From Cervus elaphus (taxonomy: Eukaryota > Chordata > Mammalia > Artiodactyla > Cervidae), in NCBI RefSeq assembly GCF_910594005.1, contig NC_057847.1, forward strand, positions 26,139,001 to 26,203,000: 64,000 nt of DNA, written 5' to 3'. Shown piece by piece: positions 32,601-43,949 of this stretch (position 1 is the stretch's first letter; every line of letters starts with the position of its first letter). The notes below the pieces were generated by a model. That model saw only the letters and a list, made by a program, of their open reading frames with translations, made no database searches and was not told the origin of the DNA. The translations under genes and the position numbers were made by a program.

Positions 32601-33397
32601 AAGCACTATTTCCTGTTTCTGGTGGTAGCAGCTAAAATTAAGATTGTTGAATCTGTAGAAAGTGGAGTGAATAAACCTTAGGAAGAAAGTAATATGCACT
32701 TTAAACACAGGATTGAGGGAATCTTTTGTTTAAAGGCAATATTTTTTTAAAATGAGGTGGTAGGGAAAAAACCCCAAAACACTGTTTTTTTTTCTAACGC
32801 TAATATCAGTGGCAGCAACATCAGTTTTAGTTCAGTGCTAAAGTAGAACCTTTGCTCATGAAGCCTTAGGTAGAACTCCAGTGTATAAAACTGACTTTAT
32901 GGGGTTGCTCTGATTTATATAAGGGCCTGAGGCTTATACATGGTCATCTTTCTGCTGACATTTACAGTATCCTTTAAGGAACTATAATTAGAAAATCCCT
33001 ATTCTGGAGCATGTATTGCTGCTGGGGCCATCTTCATTTTGGGGGGTTTGGGCTTCTTAGGAAAAGCCTTAAGTTCTTTCTTTAGGCATAATATATTTTA
33101 TATACAGTTTGAACAATTCTCACAAATTTCCCAGTTTAAAACTGGCTTGGAAGATACACATTAGAATGGGCAATGAATGGTGAATGTTGGGAAGAAGGCA
33201 AAAAACCAAACCAAAACAAACCCCACAAGTATATAGAAGAAATAATAATAGTAAAAACAATTCTGTATGTCTTTAATACAATGTTAATACCATAAATTAT
33301 TTTTAATAATGAATTTGAGTCATTAACTTCCTGCTAAAGAAAGTAGGTAAATGTATGATTAAGTCTGGAGAGATTTCCATTCACAATATGGTAACCT

Positions 33398-33418
33398 GTA
33401 GTTTACCTGGTAAACTAC
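33398..33418. other. Perfect 10-bp inverted repeat
   Basis: GTAGTTTACC and GGTAAACTAC are exact reverse complements separated by a single T. No element around it explains this. Confidence 0.85.
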
Positions 33419-33724
33419 CGTCCTAAACAACTCATGCCCTGCAGATTTTGAATTTTAGAAGTTTTCTGGTTTTTTAGTGATAAATAATTAAAACATTGAA
33501 GTAGATCACACTGTTCTAATGTTTACTTTTTTAAAGGACTTTTTGATAATTAAAACTTAAAAGAGGAACCCCGCCGCCCCGGTTGTTTAAATTTGAAAAA
33601 ATGAGCATATAGTAATGTGCTATATGCCACTGCCTTTATTATTTCAACAAATTATGATACAAATATATAGTATATATCTTATCAGTTATTTTTTAAAAGA
33701 ATATTTTAAGAGATGACTGCAAAC

Positions 33725-33867
33725 CAAAATTTTTTTTTTTGGTGGGGTGGCCACGTTGCATGGCTTGCAGGATCTTAGTTTCCTAGTCAGGGAGTGAACC
33801 CAACCCCAACCCCACTCTGGCAGTGAAAGGGCCAAGTCCTAACCACTGGACCACCAGGGAATTCCTG
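33725..33867 (-). mobile_element. CHR-type SINE fragment, antisense
   Basis: The right end is a reversed tRNA-like head (gtcctaaccactggaccacc, agggaattcctg) and the left part is ttttggtggggtggccacgt. It is a truncated CHR SINE. Confidence 0.75.
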
Positions 33868-34109
33868 AGTGCAAACCAATTTGGAAGAGAATTTACTTGC
33901 TGTGTGAAATTAGAATGGATTAGTGGTAGAATTAATGTAGTGCTATCTTTTACACCCTTGGTGAGTAACATAAAATATATATATGTGATCATGGGAGAGG
34001 ATACGTTTAATATCTACTAGAAGGATGATATGAAAACTGAAGAGTTAAGATTGTGAGAGGTGAGTATACAAAAAATCATATGTAACTTACTGCTGTTTTT
34101 GTATATTTC

Positions 34110-34182
34110 CCTTCTTAGTCTTACTAAAGAAGACTTAAAAGAACAAAACAAAACAGTGTATTTAGTCCTTAGACTAAGAAGG
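34110..34182 (+). other. Stem-loop with 12-bp perfect arms plus 6-bp inner stem
   Basis: CCTTCTTAGTCT (34110-34121) pairs exactly with AGACTAAGAAGG (34171-34182). After a small bulge, ACTAAA (34123-34128) pairs with TTTAGT (34161-34166). The loop is about 32 nt and A-rich. I cannot assign it to a repeat or to a known RNA gene. Confidence 0.7.
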
Positions 34183-34931
34183 TATTTTGCTTATTCCAAT
34201 GACTGTTAGGTGCTTGGGAGGTAAACTACTGTAGGGATCCAGTTTATATTATGATCTTGGTTTGTTTTGAATGAAAAACAAAAATTATATCTTACAGTTT
34301 AAGTACTAATATTACTCATAATATGTGACTTCTGATCATCATCTTGTCTCTAAAAATTGAATCTACTTTTAGGATGAATGTGTGGGTACTATTAGGATTT
34401 GAATAGTGACAGTTGTGAGACCTCTTGTAACAAATTACTTGTTGTTTCTTAGACGGCCATCAGGACTTATTGGGAACTCTCTTTTGGGTATTATTTTAAC
34501 CTAGGGGAGTGGTGGAGGAAAACATCTTTTTCTTTTTTAAGAAACTTTGGAATAGCTTTAAAGTAGTCTTTTTCAATCTGAAATTAGAGAGGAAAACGAG
34601 TCTCTTCAGCTTAATGGAGGAAGGGATGAGCCTTAGCAAAGGCTAAATGATGTGTATCCTTCATAGTTAATTTGAACTTTTTATCTGTGATATTGAAGAT
34701 TTTATCAGTAAGATTCCTAAAATAGGTCATCTGTGGGAGTGGGAAGCAAAGGGAAATTTCCCCAGATTTTAAAAATTGTTAGTAAAAACCACATAACATT
34801 AAATTTATTTTCACTGTTTTAAGTGTATAGTTCAGTAGTGTTAAATATATTCACACTAGTGTACAACAGGCTGTAGAACTTTTCACCTTGTGAAACTGAA
34901 ACAGTACCCATTCTCCATCTTTCTCTAGCCT

Positions 34932-34987
34932 TTGCTGTTCAGTCGCTCAGTCATGTCTTGACTTTTGCGACCTCATGGACTGTAATC
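34932..34987 (-). mobile_element. Short BovB/Bov-tA 3'-tail insertion
   Basis: The segment gctgttcagtcgctcagtca ... cgacctcatggactgta is only the common 3' tail of BovB and Bov-tA in reverse. It is flanked by ctagcc on both sides, consistent with a short target-site duplication and extreme 5' truncation. Confidence 0.7.
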
Positions 34988-35160
34988 CTAGCCGTTGGCA
35001 ACCACCGTCTGTATTCTGTTTCTCAGGTTTTGTGTACTTCTAATACTTCATATTAGTAGACTGATGCAGCATTTAATCCTTTGGTGTCTGGCTTGTTTCA
35101 CTTGGTGTGATGTTATCAAGATTCATCCATGTTGTAGCACATGACAAGATTTCCTTTTTT

Positions 35161-35240
35161 GAGGCTGCACAATATTTCATTGTATGTATATATAATGTAT
35201 TTTGAGGCTGCACAATATTTCATTGTATGTATATATATTC
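35161..35240 (+). repeat. 43-bp tandem duplication within L1
   Basis: A unit beginning gaggctgcacaatatttcat is present at 35161 and 35204 with essentially identical sequence, suggesting a fairly recent duplication. Confidence 0.85.
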
Positions 35241-35387
35241 TTTATCAATAGATTTTTTTAAGTCACTAATTTAATTTGAACAAGCTAAATTAAAACTACA
35301 TATTCATATGTAAAAAGGCTAGACTACTATTCCTGGACATTAGCCCTGGGAGGGAACTGATTTTTAGCAATACTTGCAGTATGTTTT

Positions 35388-35642
35388 TCTTAAATTTATT
35401 TTTGGCTGTGCTGCGTCTTCGTTGCTGTGTGCAGGTTTTCTCTAGTTGCGGCGAGTGGAGTCTCCTCTAGTGGTGCACAGCCTTTTCATTGCGGTGGCTT
35501 TTCTTGTAGATCACCAGCTTCAGTAGTTGTGCAAGAGTTTAGTTGCCCCTCCATGAGTGGAATCTTACTGGACCAGGGATTGAACTTGTGTCCCCTGCAT
35601 TGGCGGGTGGATTCTTAAACACGACCACTAGGGAAATCCCTG
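35388..35642 (-). mobile_element. CHR-type SINE, antisense
   Basis: It contains ttggctgtgctgcgtcttcg, ...tcattgcggtggcttttctt... and a reversed tRNA-like head at the right (cattggcgggtggattctta, ...ccactagggaaatccct). Confidence 0.88.
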
Positions 35643-35669
35643 CAATGTGGTTTTGCATAATTCTTTGTC

Positions 35670-35855
35670 TTTTGTCCCTGCTTCACCAATTTTCAGCTGT
35701 GTGACTTAAGGCAAACTAGTTAACCTCTTTGGTTTCTCATAGATAGGACGGAAAAAGTACTGCTAAAACCTTAGGGTAGTTGGGAGTATGAAGTAAATTA
35801 ATGTATATTAAGTACTTGTGATAGTGTTCAACAAACAGTAACCCTTACATTTTAT
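35670..35855 (+). repeat. MIR SINE, sense
   Basis: MIR landmarks are present in order: cagctgtgtgacttaaggca, ...gttaacctctttggtttctc... and ...agttgggagtatgaagtaaa.... Confidence 0.7.
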
Positions 35856-36316
35856 CATCTGGTAGAGTAGAACACTGTTTCTTTAACAGTAACATATACT
35901 TAGTACTGCAGATTAAATAAATATTTCACTGTTTACAGTGTATTAATTGCAGGTCATAGTTTTTCTTCTCATATATTTGTGGTATGTCTATAACATGAGG
36001 TCTTCTATAAGGCATATTAGAAAATCAGTCATTTCCAGTTACATCTATGTGTGTGTATCTTATAAAAGCTTTTGTTTAGATTTACTAAGAAGAATAATTT
36101 TATTAATGTATAATCTTTAGTTGGGTAGAAAAGCTTTGAAAATAATTTGGGGAAAGACTATAAAAAATAGAAGAGGGTTGGATTTGAAAAAGATAAATAG
36201 AGATGAATTAAAGATTAAATTTGAGGGCAAGGGAGCAGTCATAGAAGAGTAATGATCCAAAGCTAAGAATATAGGGTTTATGGGAAAGAGATTGCTTCGT
36301 GTTAAAGTAGAGATTT

Positions 36317-36321
<5 letters not shown>

Positions 36322-36380
<59 letters not shown>
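36322..36380. repeat. (AT)n microsatellite
   Basis: Nearly pure AT dinucleotides with two interruptions by GTAT. Likely length-polymorphic. Confidence 0.95.
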
Positions 36381-37151
36381 GTTTATATTTGGTAAAGAAA
36401 TAAAATTTGGCTTTAAAACTTTCCACTAAAGTGTTAATTCTTTTGATCAGATTAGAGAAGTTATATTTTCAGGAATCCATGTCTATAGTTTAGAACTATC
36501 CCCTTGAAAGAAAAACTAGAAAAACACATGGTAGCCCTGAAATGTTCATAGGAATTTAAATAATTATGAATGTGAAAGTCTAATTAAATAATATATGAGA
36601 TCTTATAGGATTATCCTGTAATTCTGTTTAGGTGATTTTTATAGCAGGTGAAACTGATTAAAGAGAAAACATAAATAAATTTTTAGAATCAAATGAAGTT
36701 AATTTCATCAGTACTTTAAAAATTGAAGGCAGAGAACATGAAAGCCTTTGATAAGAACAACAAAGTCCTAATGATATCCTATTGATAAAGGAAAATGTCT
36801 CATTTTATCAACAGTACTGTAATTCATATTTATCTAGTGTTATTTAAATTAAATATGCATGTTTCAGGCTTAATAAACCAGCAAAGAACTTATAAATATT
36901 CTGTTAGCTCTATTGACAAATAATTAGCAAATAGTCTTCAGAAGAAGCGTTTAGTATTTCTTCTGGTAATATTTTTAATAGAAATCTAGACATTCCCTGA
37001 GTTATTAATGCTTAACTAATATTGATTATACAGCCTCTATTTTTTCTTTATTTAAAAGTATACTGATGACATGTTAAAATATATCTTTCTATAATTTTGT
37101 GTTTGTCCATTTACTATACAAGAAAATTGGTCCTATCTTTGTAACCATGCT

Positions 37152-37181
37152 CTGTGTGTGTATGTGTGTGTGTGTGTGTGT
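37152..37181 (+). repeat. (TG)n microsatellite
   Basis: About 15 TG units with one TA interruption. Likely length-polymorphic. Confidence 0.95.
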
Positions 37182-37274
37182 ACATATATGGTTTTCATGA
37201 TTTGATGTCCCTGTTTCTTTTTCTTTTCCTTCAGCTTTTACTGAGGTGTGCAGGAAATTGGAAAAAAAAAGTTT

Positions 37275-37592
37275 TTTTCAATTTTTTTTTATTTCTGGCT
37301 GCAGTTGGTCTTCATTGCTGCTTGTGGGCTTTCTCTAGTTCTGTGTAGAGAGTGGGGGCTACTCTGTTTTCAGTGTTGTTCTTCACAGTAGCTTTTCTTG
37401 CAGAGCGTGGGCCCTAGAATGTATGGGCTTCAGCAGTTGCGGCTTGTGGGCTCCAGAGTGCAGGCTCAGTAGTTGGTGGCACATGGGGTTACTTGTCCCT
37501 TGTGTGGGATCTTCCCAGACTATAGAGATCGAATCAGTGTCCCTTGCATTGCAAGATGGATTCTTAACCACTGGACCACTGGGGACACCCTG
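37275..37592 (-). mobile_element. CHR-type SINE, antisense
   Basis: T-rich left end, then tttctggctgcagttggtct, ...cttcacagtagcttttcttg... and at the right gatggattcttaaccactgg followed by accactggggacaccc, the degenerate reversed tRNA-like head. Confidence 0.85.
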
Positions 37593-38174
37593 GACATTTT
37601 TTTTTCCCCATTTATATATTTCTTGTACAAACTTGTTTTACTTGGGTAGACTTTGAAAACAGCTATATCTATGGGACAGAGCTATAGTTGAAACTATAAA
37701 CTGACAGTAGTCTGTCATATATCAGGCCAGATGAAGAGGAAATTTAAGCATTTTGAGGTAGAAAATATTAATAGGCATGATAAAACCAATGCTGTTAAGT
37801 TTATAAAATTCTTAAATGTATACACAAATGTCCTAGAGAACTTAGGATTATGTTGTTCTTGAAAAGATTTCTTCTCATGGCTTTTGGACACCAGTTTCCT
37901 CCTGTCTCACTGTTCTTTTTTTTAACCTCCTCTGTTCACTTAGTGCTCCAGGGCTTCTTACCTGTATATACTCCATTCCAGGTGCCTCTAAGTAACCAGC
38001 TTTTTATGTTGATGATGCCCAAAGTTTTATCTGTGGACCATAGTTCTGTTTGAACTCCAGATCTGTTAGCTGCCTAATCAACACGATCATTTGAATATTC
38101 TATAGGGACCTCAAAACTTTGATGTCCAAAAATGGGCTCCTGAGTGGTCCCTCTTTCCCACGGTTTTCTACCTC

Positions 38175-38405
38175 TGCTGCTGCCGTTTAGTTTTTTCAGT
38201 CATGTCTGACTCTCTGGGACCCTATGGACTGTAGCCCGCCGGACTGCTCTGTTCATGGGGATTCTTTAGACAAGAATACTGGCGTGAGTGGGTTTCCATG
38301 CCCTCCTCCGGGGGATCTCCCCAGCCCGGGGATTGAGCCCGCATCTTGTATGTCTCCTGCATTGGCAGGCAGGTTCTTTACCACTGGTGCCACCTGGGAA
38401 GCCCT
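38175..38405 (-). mobile_element. Bov-tA SINE, antisense
   Basis: It runs from agtcatgtctgactctctgg through tgccctcctccgggggatct to the reversed head (tctcctgcattggcaggcag, ...ccacctgggaagccct). Confidence 0.92.
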
Positions 38406-38409
38406 TTCT

Positions 38410-39005
38410 CCACCTCTGCTCTGTTCTATTTCCGCTAATGGCAGCTCCATCTTTCTAGTCGCACAGGGCTAAAACCTTGGAGTTGTATTTAACTCCTTGT
38501 TCTCACACCTCACATAAAATTATCAAATCTGTTCACAAATACCTTTGACTCTACCTACAAACTGTTTCCTGACTGAGCATTCCTTACTACTTCCTCATTA
38601 ACTAATTTTAGGCCACTGTATCACCCCTCTACTCTCGCTGGCTTTACTCACTGAATAAAATGTAAGCTTTTAGTGACCTACGAGGTAATACACAATGTAT
38701 AACATCATATATATCATATCTCACATTTATCTCAGGTGTCTTATCATTTACTACTCTTCTTCATATTCATTTCATTCTGGCCACATAGGCCTCCTTGTAT
38801 TTCTCTGAACACAATAAGCATACATCCACCTTGCCCTTCCTTTTACATGGAATACTTGCCCCCCACCTTCTTGCTCTTTGTCCTCCTTCAGGGTCAGATG
38901 TTATTGTATTAGCAAAACCTTTTCTGGCCACTCTAGTTAAAACAAGTACTTCACTCCTTTTACTTTTGGTCTGTCCCTACTCTACTTTTTTACCATAACA
39001 ATTCA
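38410..39005 (+). repeat. L2 LINE ORF2-end copy, sense
   Basis: L2-like segments appear in sense order: aaaaccttggagttgtattt, ...aaattatcaaatctgttcac..., ...cattctggccacataggcct..., ...ccttcagggtcagatgttat.... The L2 3' tail seems to resume at about 39290-39410 after a Tigger insertion. Confidence 0.65.
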
Positions 39006-39089
39006 CCACCACACAAAGTGTAATAATAAAAAAGTACAACCCACGAGCCACAGACACATCAACCAAGTACTTTTTAACCCAATCAACAA

Positions 39090-39255
39090 AACTGTATATT
39101 TGATCCTTGAACCTGGGTTTGAACTGCTCAAATCCATTAACACCCAGTTTTTTTCAGCAGTAAATACAACAGTACTGCACGATCTGCAGTTCGTTGCGCC
39201 CTCAGATGTGTATAGAGGGGCTGTAAGTTACACCTCTGCGTTGTTCAAGAGTCAG
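39090..39255 (+). mobile_element. Tigger-type DNA transposon inside L2
   Basis: The ends form an inverted pair: tgatccttgaacctgggttt at the left and gcgttgttcaagagtcagcc at the right. The interior has ttgaactgctcaaatccatt and ...cagcagtaaatacaacagta.... Typical TcMar-Tigger non-autonomous layout. Confidence 0.7.
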
Positions 39256-39589
39256 CCACATTAACTCGTCTATTTGTCCTGTTGTCCCTCACTAAAAAGT
39301 AAACTGGATAGAGGTATGAGCTTAACTCCTGTTAACTTTTATCCTTGAAACCTAGAACAGTGACCGGCATATTGTAATCACTCACATATTTGTAGAGTGA
39401 ATAACATTATATTATAAACTTCAAATTAAGGACTTAATTTTTGGAGCACAGTCATCTTAAGGTTTTTTTGTTTATAAATTCCAATGGTGGGAGAAGAGGG
39501 TCATTGGTTATATAGGAACTAGACATAACCACAACATTGACTGTCTTTAAGACTCCCTAAGTAATCTGTAGGTTACTTTAAATTTTTGT

Positions 39590-40330
39590 ATTTAGAATCA
39601 TTCAAAGTATAGTATACATTCAGAAAAATGTACAAATCATATGTGTATAACTTGATGAATTTTTATAAAACGAATACATAGGAGAAATTACCACCTGGAT
39701 CAAGAAATAAGATATTGCCAGCAATTCAGCAATCTCCCTGTACCCAGTCATTATTCATCTTAAAGGTAGGCAGTCACTGTGTAGTAGTATTTCCTGTTGC
39801 TTTGAGCTTTGTGAGCTTTATTTAAATGGCATATCTGTCTATAGATATAGGCATTATATGTGAGGGTCTGTGTGTTTGTCTGCTTCTATTTAAAATTAGG
39901 CGTTGGTGATGTTCCTGTTGCATGTAAGTTCATTTTCATTGTGTTAACATATTCACTGTATGAATGAATATATCATGATTCCCCCCCCCCCCCCCCCCAT
40001 TCCAACACTAACATGTATGAGTTACTTCCAGTTTAGGGTGAATTTCTGTCCTTTTAGTGTCGTGTATATGCATATCTGTTGGAGTGAAATTATGTGGGTT
40101 ATAGGGTATACGTAGGTTCGGCTTTAAGAGATAAAGATTTCCAAAGTCGTCTTATGGATTTACATACCCACCTGCAGTGTGGGAGTTTCAGTTGCTGTAC
40201 TACTTTGCTAACAGTTGGCCTGGTCTGTTTTTAAAAGTTTTAGCCATCTTGGATGTGTAGGGTGTTTTACTGTGATTTAAATTTTTCTGGTGTCTAATAA
40301 TATTGAATACCTTTTTATACTTCTGTGGCC
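39590..40330 (-). repeat. Ancient L1 3' end, antisense
   Basis: Reverse-order L1 text: ...cattcagaaaaatgtacaaa..., ...gtaggcagtcactgtgtagt..., ...tggagtgaaattatgtgggt..., ...atgtgtagggtgttttactg.... A run of 18 C interrupts it at 39981-39998. Confidence 0.7.
39981..39998 (+). repeat. (C)18 homopolymer
   Basis: Eighteen consecutive C residues within an old L1. Exact length is unreliable in any assembly and probably variable. Confidence 0.9.
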
Positions 40331-41289
40331 CATTTTAATGGTTATTACTTGCCCTTCTCCTGAGCTTTATAAACAGATTTCTAAGAGTAACTGGATCTAT
40401 GTGGGGCTCTAATAAAAGCTTGGTAAAAAATATTTTTCTATTATCTATACTAAGATACTGAGGAAGATACAAACTTGACTGCCTGGTACTAAAGATATAG
40501 TTTGAAGGTTTGTCTGTCTTAAATTGATAATGCAGGTTGGCAAAGGGGTTATTTAGAATTAGGTAAATTTATGATTAGTATTCTAGAATATCCCAGTGTG
40601 TGTATGATCAATCAAGTAAAATGAAAAAATCGGATATAACACCTGTTGGGCAGTTTAATTTATTGTCTTTAGTGAGCACTAAGTGGTCCTGTTCATATGG
40701 ACTGACTTTTCTTTTTTTCACTAAGTGATGCTAGAAAATGAAGTATCCATTTGGGATAAAATGAAAATTTTAAAATCTTATCTATATGTGTTAATTATAG
40801 ATAGAAGGAGCATAGTGAAGCCAGGGGGACAGTCTTTCCAGGTAGATTATTAGCTATACTGGAAATCCTCCTTAAGGAAGGTTTTGTTTATTTAGTCAGA
40901 TTGTATTTTCTGAGCACTTTTGAGTGAAGCATTATCTAAAGGGATGTGTGAAATAGAATTAATTCTAACATAAGCATGTATAAAGGAGGTGGCATTTGAA
41001 CTAATCTTGAAGGATAAGTAAAGGTTAGTGTTAGTTGCTCGGTCATGTTAAAATTATTTTATAGGTTCCATTAAGAGAATTAGCAATTGGAGTAGGAATG
41101 CCCTTTTAATATCGTTATCCCCTCAGTCAGGTTGTATTTCATTCTTGCCCGATCTCATCAGTTGCTTTATTTGTTCTGTGTGTTTTCTTTAAATCTTTCT
41201 TCTGTCTCTCTAGACTCCTTTATCTATATTTAGCATTCTGTCCTCCTTTTTCCTTGCTATCTTGTCACAAATACTGTAAAATGAGTAGC

Positions 41290-41592
41290 TTTAAAACCAT
41301 CTGAGAGAGAAAAGCAAATCCTATATATTAACACATATATATGAAATCTAGAAAGATGGTACTGATCAACCTGTTTGCAGGGCAGCAGTGGAGGCACAGA
41401 CATAGAGAAGAGACTTGTGGACACAGTGGGGGCAGGAGAGGGTGGGACGAATTGAGAGAGAAGCATGGAAACATACACACTACCATATGGGTGGGATGGA
41501 GGGAACATATTTATACCTTTAGCTGATTCATGTTGATGTATGGCAGAAACCCACACAATATTTACAGCAATTATAATCCAATTAAAAATATT
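41290..41592 (+). mobile_element. Bovine-type L1 3' UTR, sense
   Basis: It contains gatggtactgatcaacctgt, ...gacacagtgggggcaggaga... and the characteristic end tgatgtatggcagaaaccca, caattataatccaattaaaa. This is a ruminant L1 3' end, 5'-truncated, in the same orientation as SP3. Confidence 0.85.
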
Positions 41593-41869
41593 AAAAATTC
41601 CTCATTTTATGGACTTAAAATTTATCCAACGTGGGATACATGCTATTTGTATGCTGAGACTTTTAATTAACTTGTAAAAAAGCTAATACTCTGAAGTGTT
41701 TGTGCAAGTATTTAAATGTTTGTCATAATGATGCAGGTGGACACCTGATTATAGAGTGATCAGTGCTCATTTATGTTGTGTGTTTGGGTGAATTTTATAC
41801 GTAATTCTTCATCTTTTCACTGGGGAAATAGAAAGCAGTTTCCCCTTAACTTCCAGCCATCAAATTCTC

Positions 41870-42700
41870 TCTGCCTCTGAGGTCTAACACAGTTCATGGC
41901 ACATAGTAGCTGATTATTTATTGAATGAATGAAAGAATGTGCTTATATCTTTTCTTCTCTCATGTAATAGAAAAAGAGGTGGCTGTGCTCCCTCAGTTAA
42001 CCTGTAAGTGCTATGGATCATCATCCCCTCCTGACTTTACTTAGAGACTTCATTTTTGTGTTTTCAGTCTCTCCCTCTGTAATGGATCGTTCTCATAAAC
42101 ATGTACACATGTTCAAGTCTTTCCTGCCTTCACAAACTGAACAAAACACTCCCTCCCCAGACTCTCTTCTTTGGTCCCCTGCAGCCTGTACTGCCATGCT
42201 TCTGTCTTCCTCTCAAGCCAGATGTTTTGGAAAACTTCCCTGTACTTGTTATGAAACACTCTTTTGCTTATTGCCCATGTTCTTAGTTTCTGTCTTGATG
42301 TCTTTATTTTTCTACAGTATCTGATGTTGACCACTTCCTGTCTTTCCTTTCTTTTGTTATAGCACATTTTCCTGGGTACTTCCTTCTTTCACAGGTTCCT
42401 CCTCTTCTCTGTTCTTTAAATAACTGCGTTCTTCACAGGCTAATTCTGTTCTCATTCTACTCATAGCCTTTGAATTTTCTAACCTACTTCTTTGGATGGA
42501 CTCCCATCTGTGCAGGTCCACCTTTTCTTTTCTACTGGTTGCCTGACACCAGTTCAGACTCCATGACCAGCAACACTGAACTCATTAGCTGTCCTTTACC
42601 CCCACCTGAACCTTTTCTAGTGTTTACTGTTGCAGTGAGCAGCACCACAATATAGCCTGTTGCCCAGGTCAGAGTGCTCTCTCTTCCCATTTCCCTCCTT
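41870..42700 (+). repeat. L2 LINE fragments, sense
   Basis: About 41870-41945 is an L2 3' tail (ttcatggcacatagtagctg, ...tattgaatgaatgaaagaat). 41990-42700 has L2 ORF2-like text, including ...gaccagcaacactgaactca... and ...gcctgttgcccaggtcagag.... The overlapping short ORFs are not intact genes. Confidence 0.5.
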
Positions 42701-43756
42701 GATTTTTAGTTGTAGTTATTCTGATAAATTTAAACTATTTGAGGCATTTTTCTTGGTTGTACATTCTAGTTTTCAGTAGTATAAATTCAGGAGATACTAG
42801 ATAAAGCATATTTTTTTCTTCATGCTACTTTTGGCTCCAATTATTAATGACTAATATAGATCTAAAATAATTTTCTATTAAGATTTTTAGTTTACATAAA
42901 TCAAAATAAAAATGGGCAGAAATTTGTGTTTTACCAAAGATGATTCTATTCAGTATTCTAAACCATGTATCGTTTTTTAAAAGAATTTGTTTTTTCTGAA
43001 TTGAAAAAATCTCTTAGCTCACTTAGAAAATGATATCATATCATTATTGATATAAAGAAAGACGTTTGGCTATGCTGAGAAAATGATGTAGCTTCCTGCC
43101 ATATCCACTCTTCTTCACCATTGCATGCTCATTTTGTTTCTCAGTCTGGTTCATAATAAAATTCCTTGAAAATAAAAACTCTCTCATACATAGGTACCTC
43201 CTTCCACAGTGATACTGTGGTTGCGACCATTATGGATATTTTAGCAAGGATTGACTTTAAAGGTTAGGTTAATGAGTAATAATTTCATAGTATGTACAGA
43301 TAGGCATAATTGCATTCCCATAATGCGTACATTTTCCATTCCCATAGTTTCTACAAATGGGTATAATGGATACATACTGTACAAGAGAGGTTTAAGGCAT
43401 TAGAATTTGTTCCAATCTGAGTTGACCGTTAGATATATTGACTTTTTGAACAGTTATAATTAAGTTTCAGGTTGTTCTATGACTTAGCTTGCTCAAAAAA
43501 AAAAAAAATTGGCTTTCTTACTGAATTTTAAAAAACAAGCTCTCATGCTTTTTGGCTTAATCTCTGATATTTAGAATAAAACAAATTGTTTTAAAAGAAT
43601 AATCCACAACAGGGAGCAATGATTATGCTCCACCAACAGATGATTTTTTTTACGTATACATAGTATTTACTCATTTTATTTTAGAGAAGCTCAGATCTCT
43701 TGCTATCTTTTTGGGCCAGTGGGCTGCTTCTCATCTGTATTTGTTTTTTTCTTTAG

Positions 43757-43949
43757 ATATTAGGATCAAGGAAGAAGAACCTGATCCTGAAGAGTGGCAG
43801 CTCAGTGGTGATTCTACATTGAATACCAATGATCTAACACACTTAAGAGTACAGGTGGTAGATGAAGAAGGGGACCAACAACATCAAGAAGGAAAAAGAC
43901 TTCGAAGGGTAGCTTGCACCTGTCCCAACTGTAAAGAAGGTGGTGGGAG
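43757..43949 (+). CDS. SP3: SP3 exon: inhibitory/SUMO motif and buttonhead box
   Basis: The 193-nt exon follows TTTCTTTAG and is followed by GTATGC. With one base from the previous exon it reads DIRIKEEEPDPEEWQLSGD..., and it ends in CTCPNCKEGGGR, with AG|A split across the next intron. IKEE (Lys codon 43768-43770) fits the psi-K-x-E SUMO consensus; in mammalian Sp3, SUMO on this lysine is known to silence activation. CTCPNC (about 43914-43931) is the Btd box that precedes the zinc fingers in Sp factors. The exon length is not a multiple of three, so skipping it alone would break the frame. The open frame continuing before and after the exon is intronic read-through. Confidence 0.97.

Larger units (their letters stand above)
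34785..35290 (-). repeat. L1 3' end, antisense, carrying a Bov-type insertion and an internal duplication
   Basis: Text such as aaaccacataacattaaatt, ...gtgtatagttcagtagtgtt..., ...tgttgtagcacatgacaaga... and ...gctgcacaatatttcattgt... is the reverse of an old L1 3' region. A short Bov fragment is inserted at 34932-34987, and a 43-bp unit is tandemly duplicated at 35161-35240. Confidence 0.75.
8300..43756 (+). other. SP3: Large SP3 intron (35 kb)
   Basis: It is bounded by GCAG|GTGAGT at 8299/8300 and by a pyrimidine tract with TTTCTTTAG|AT at 43756/43757. Both junctions preserve the SP3 reading frame (G + AT gives Asp). The intron is packed with repeats of several ages, most listed individually. 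Segments I could not assign include 8886-9200, 22301-22929, 28660-29700, 30246-31130, 35856-36320, 36382-37150, 40331-41289 and 42701-43756; I see no exon-like coding signal in them. Confidence 0.9.

Noticed and set aside
42013..42324. 103-codon ORF
   Set aside because: Lies in L2-like sequence and has no protein family signature.
43204..43220. Inverted repeat CCACAGT-GAT-ACTGTGG
   Set aside because: Seven-bp arms, expected by chance in 64 kb.
43711..43756. ATG at 43711 in frame with the SP3 exon
   Set aside because: It lies in the intron before a strong acceptor; the true exon starts at 43757 and joins the previous exon in phase.
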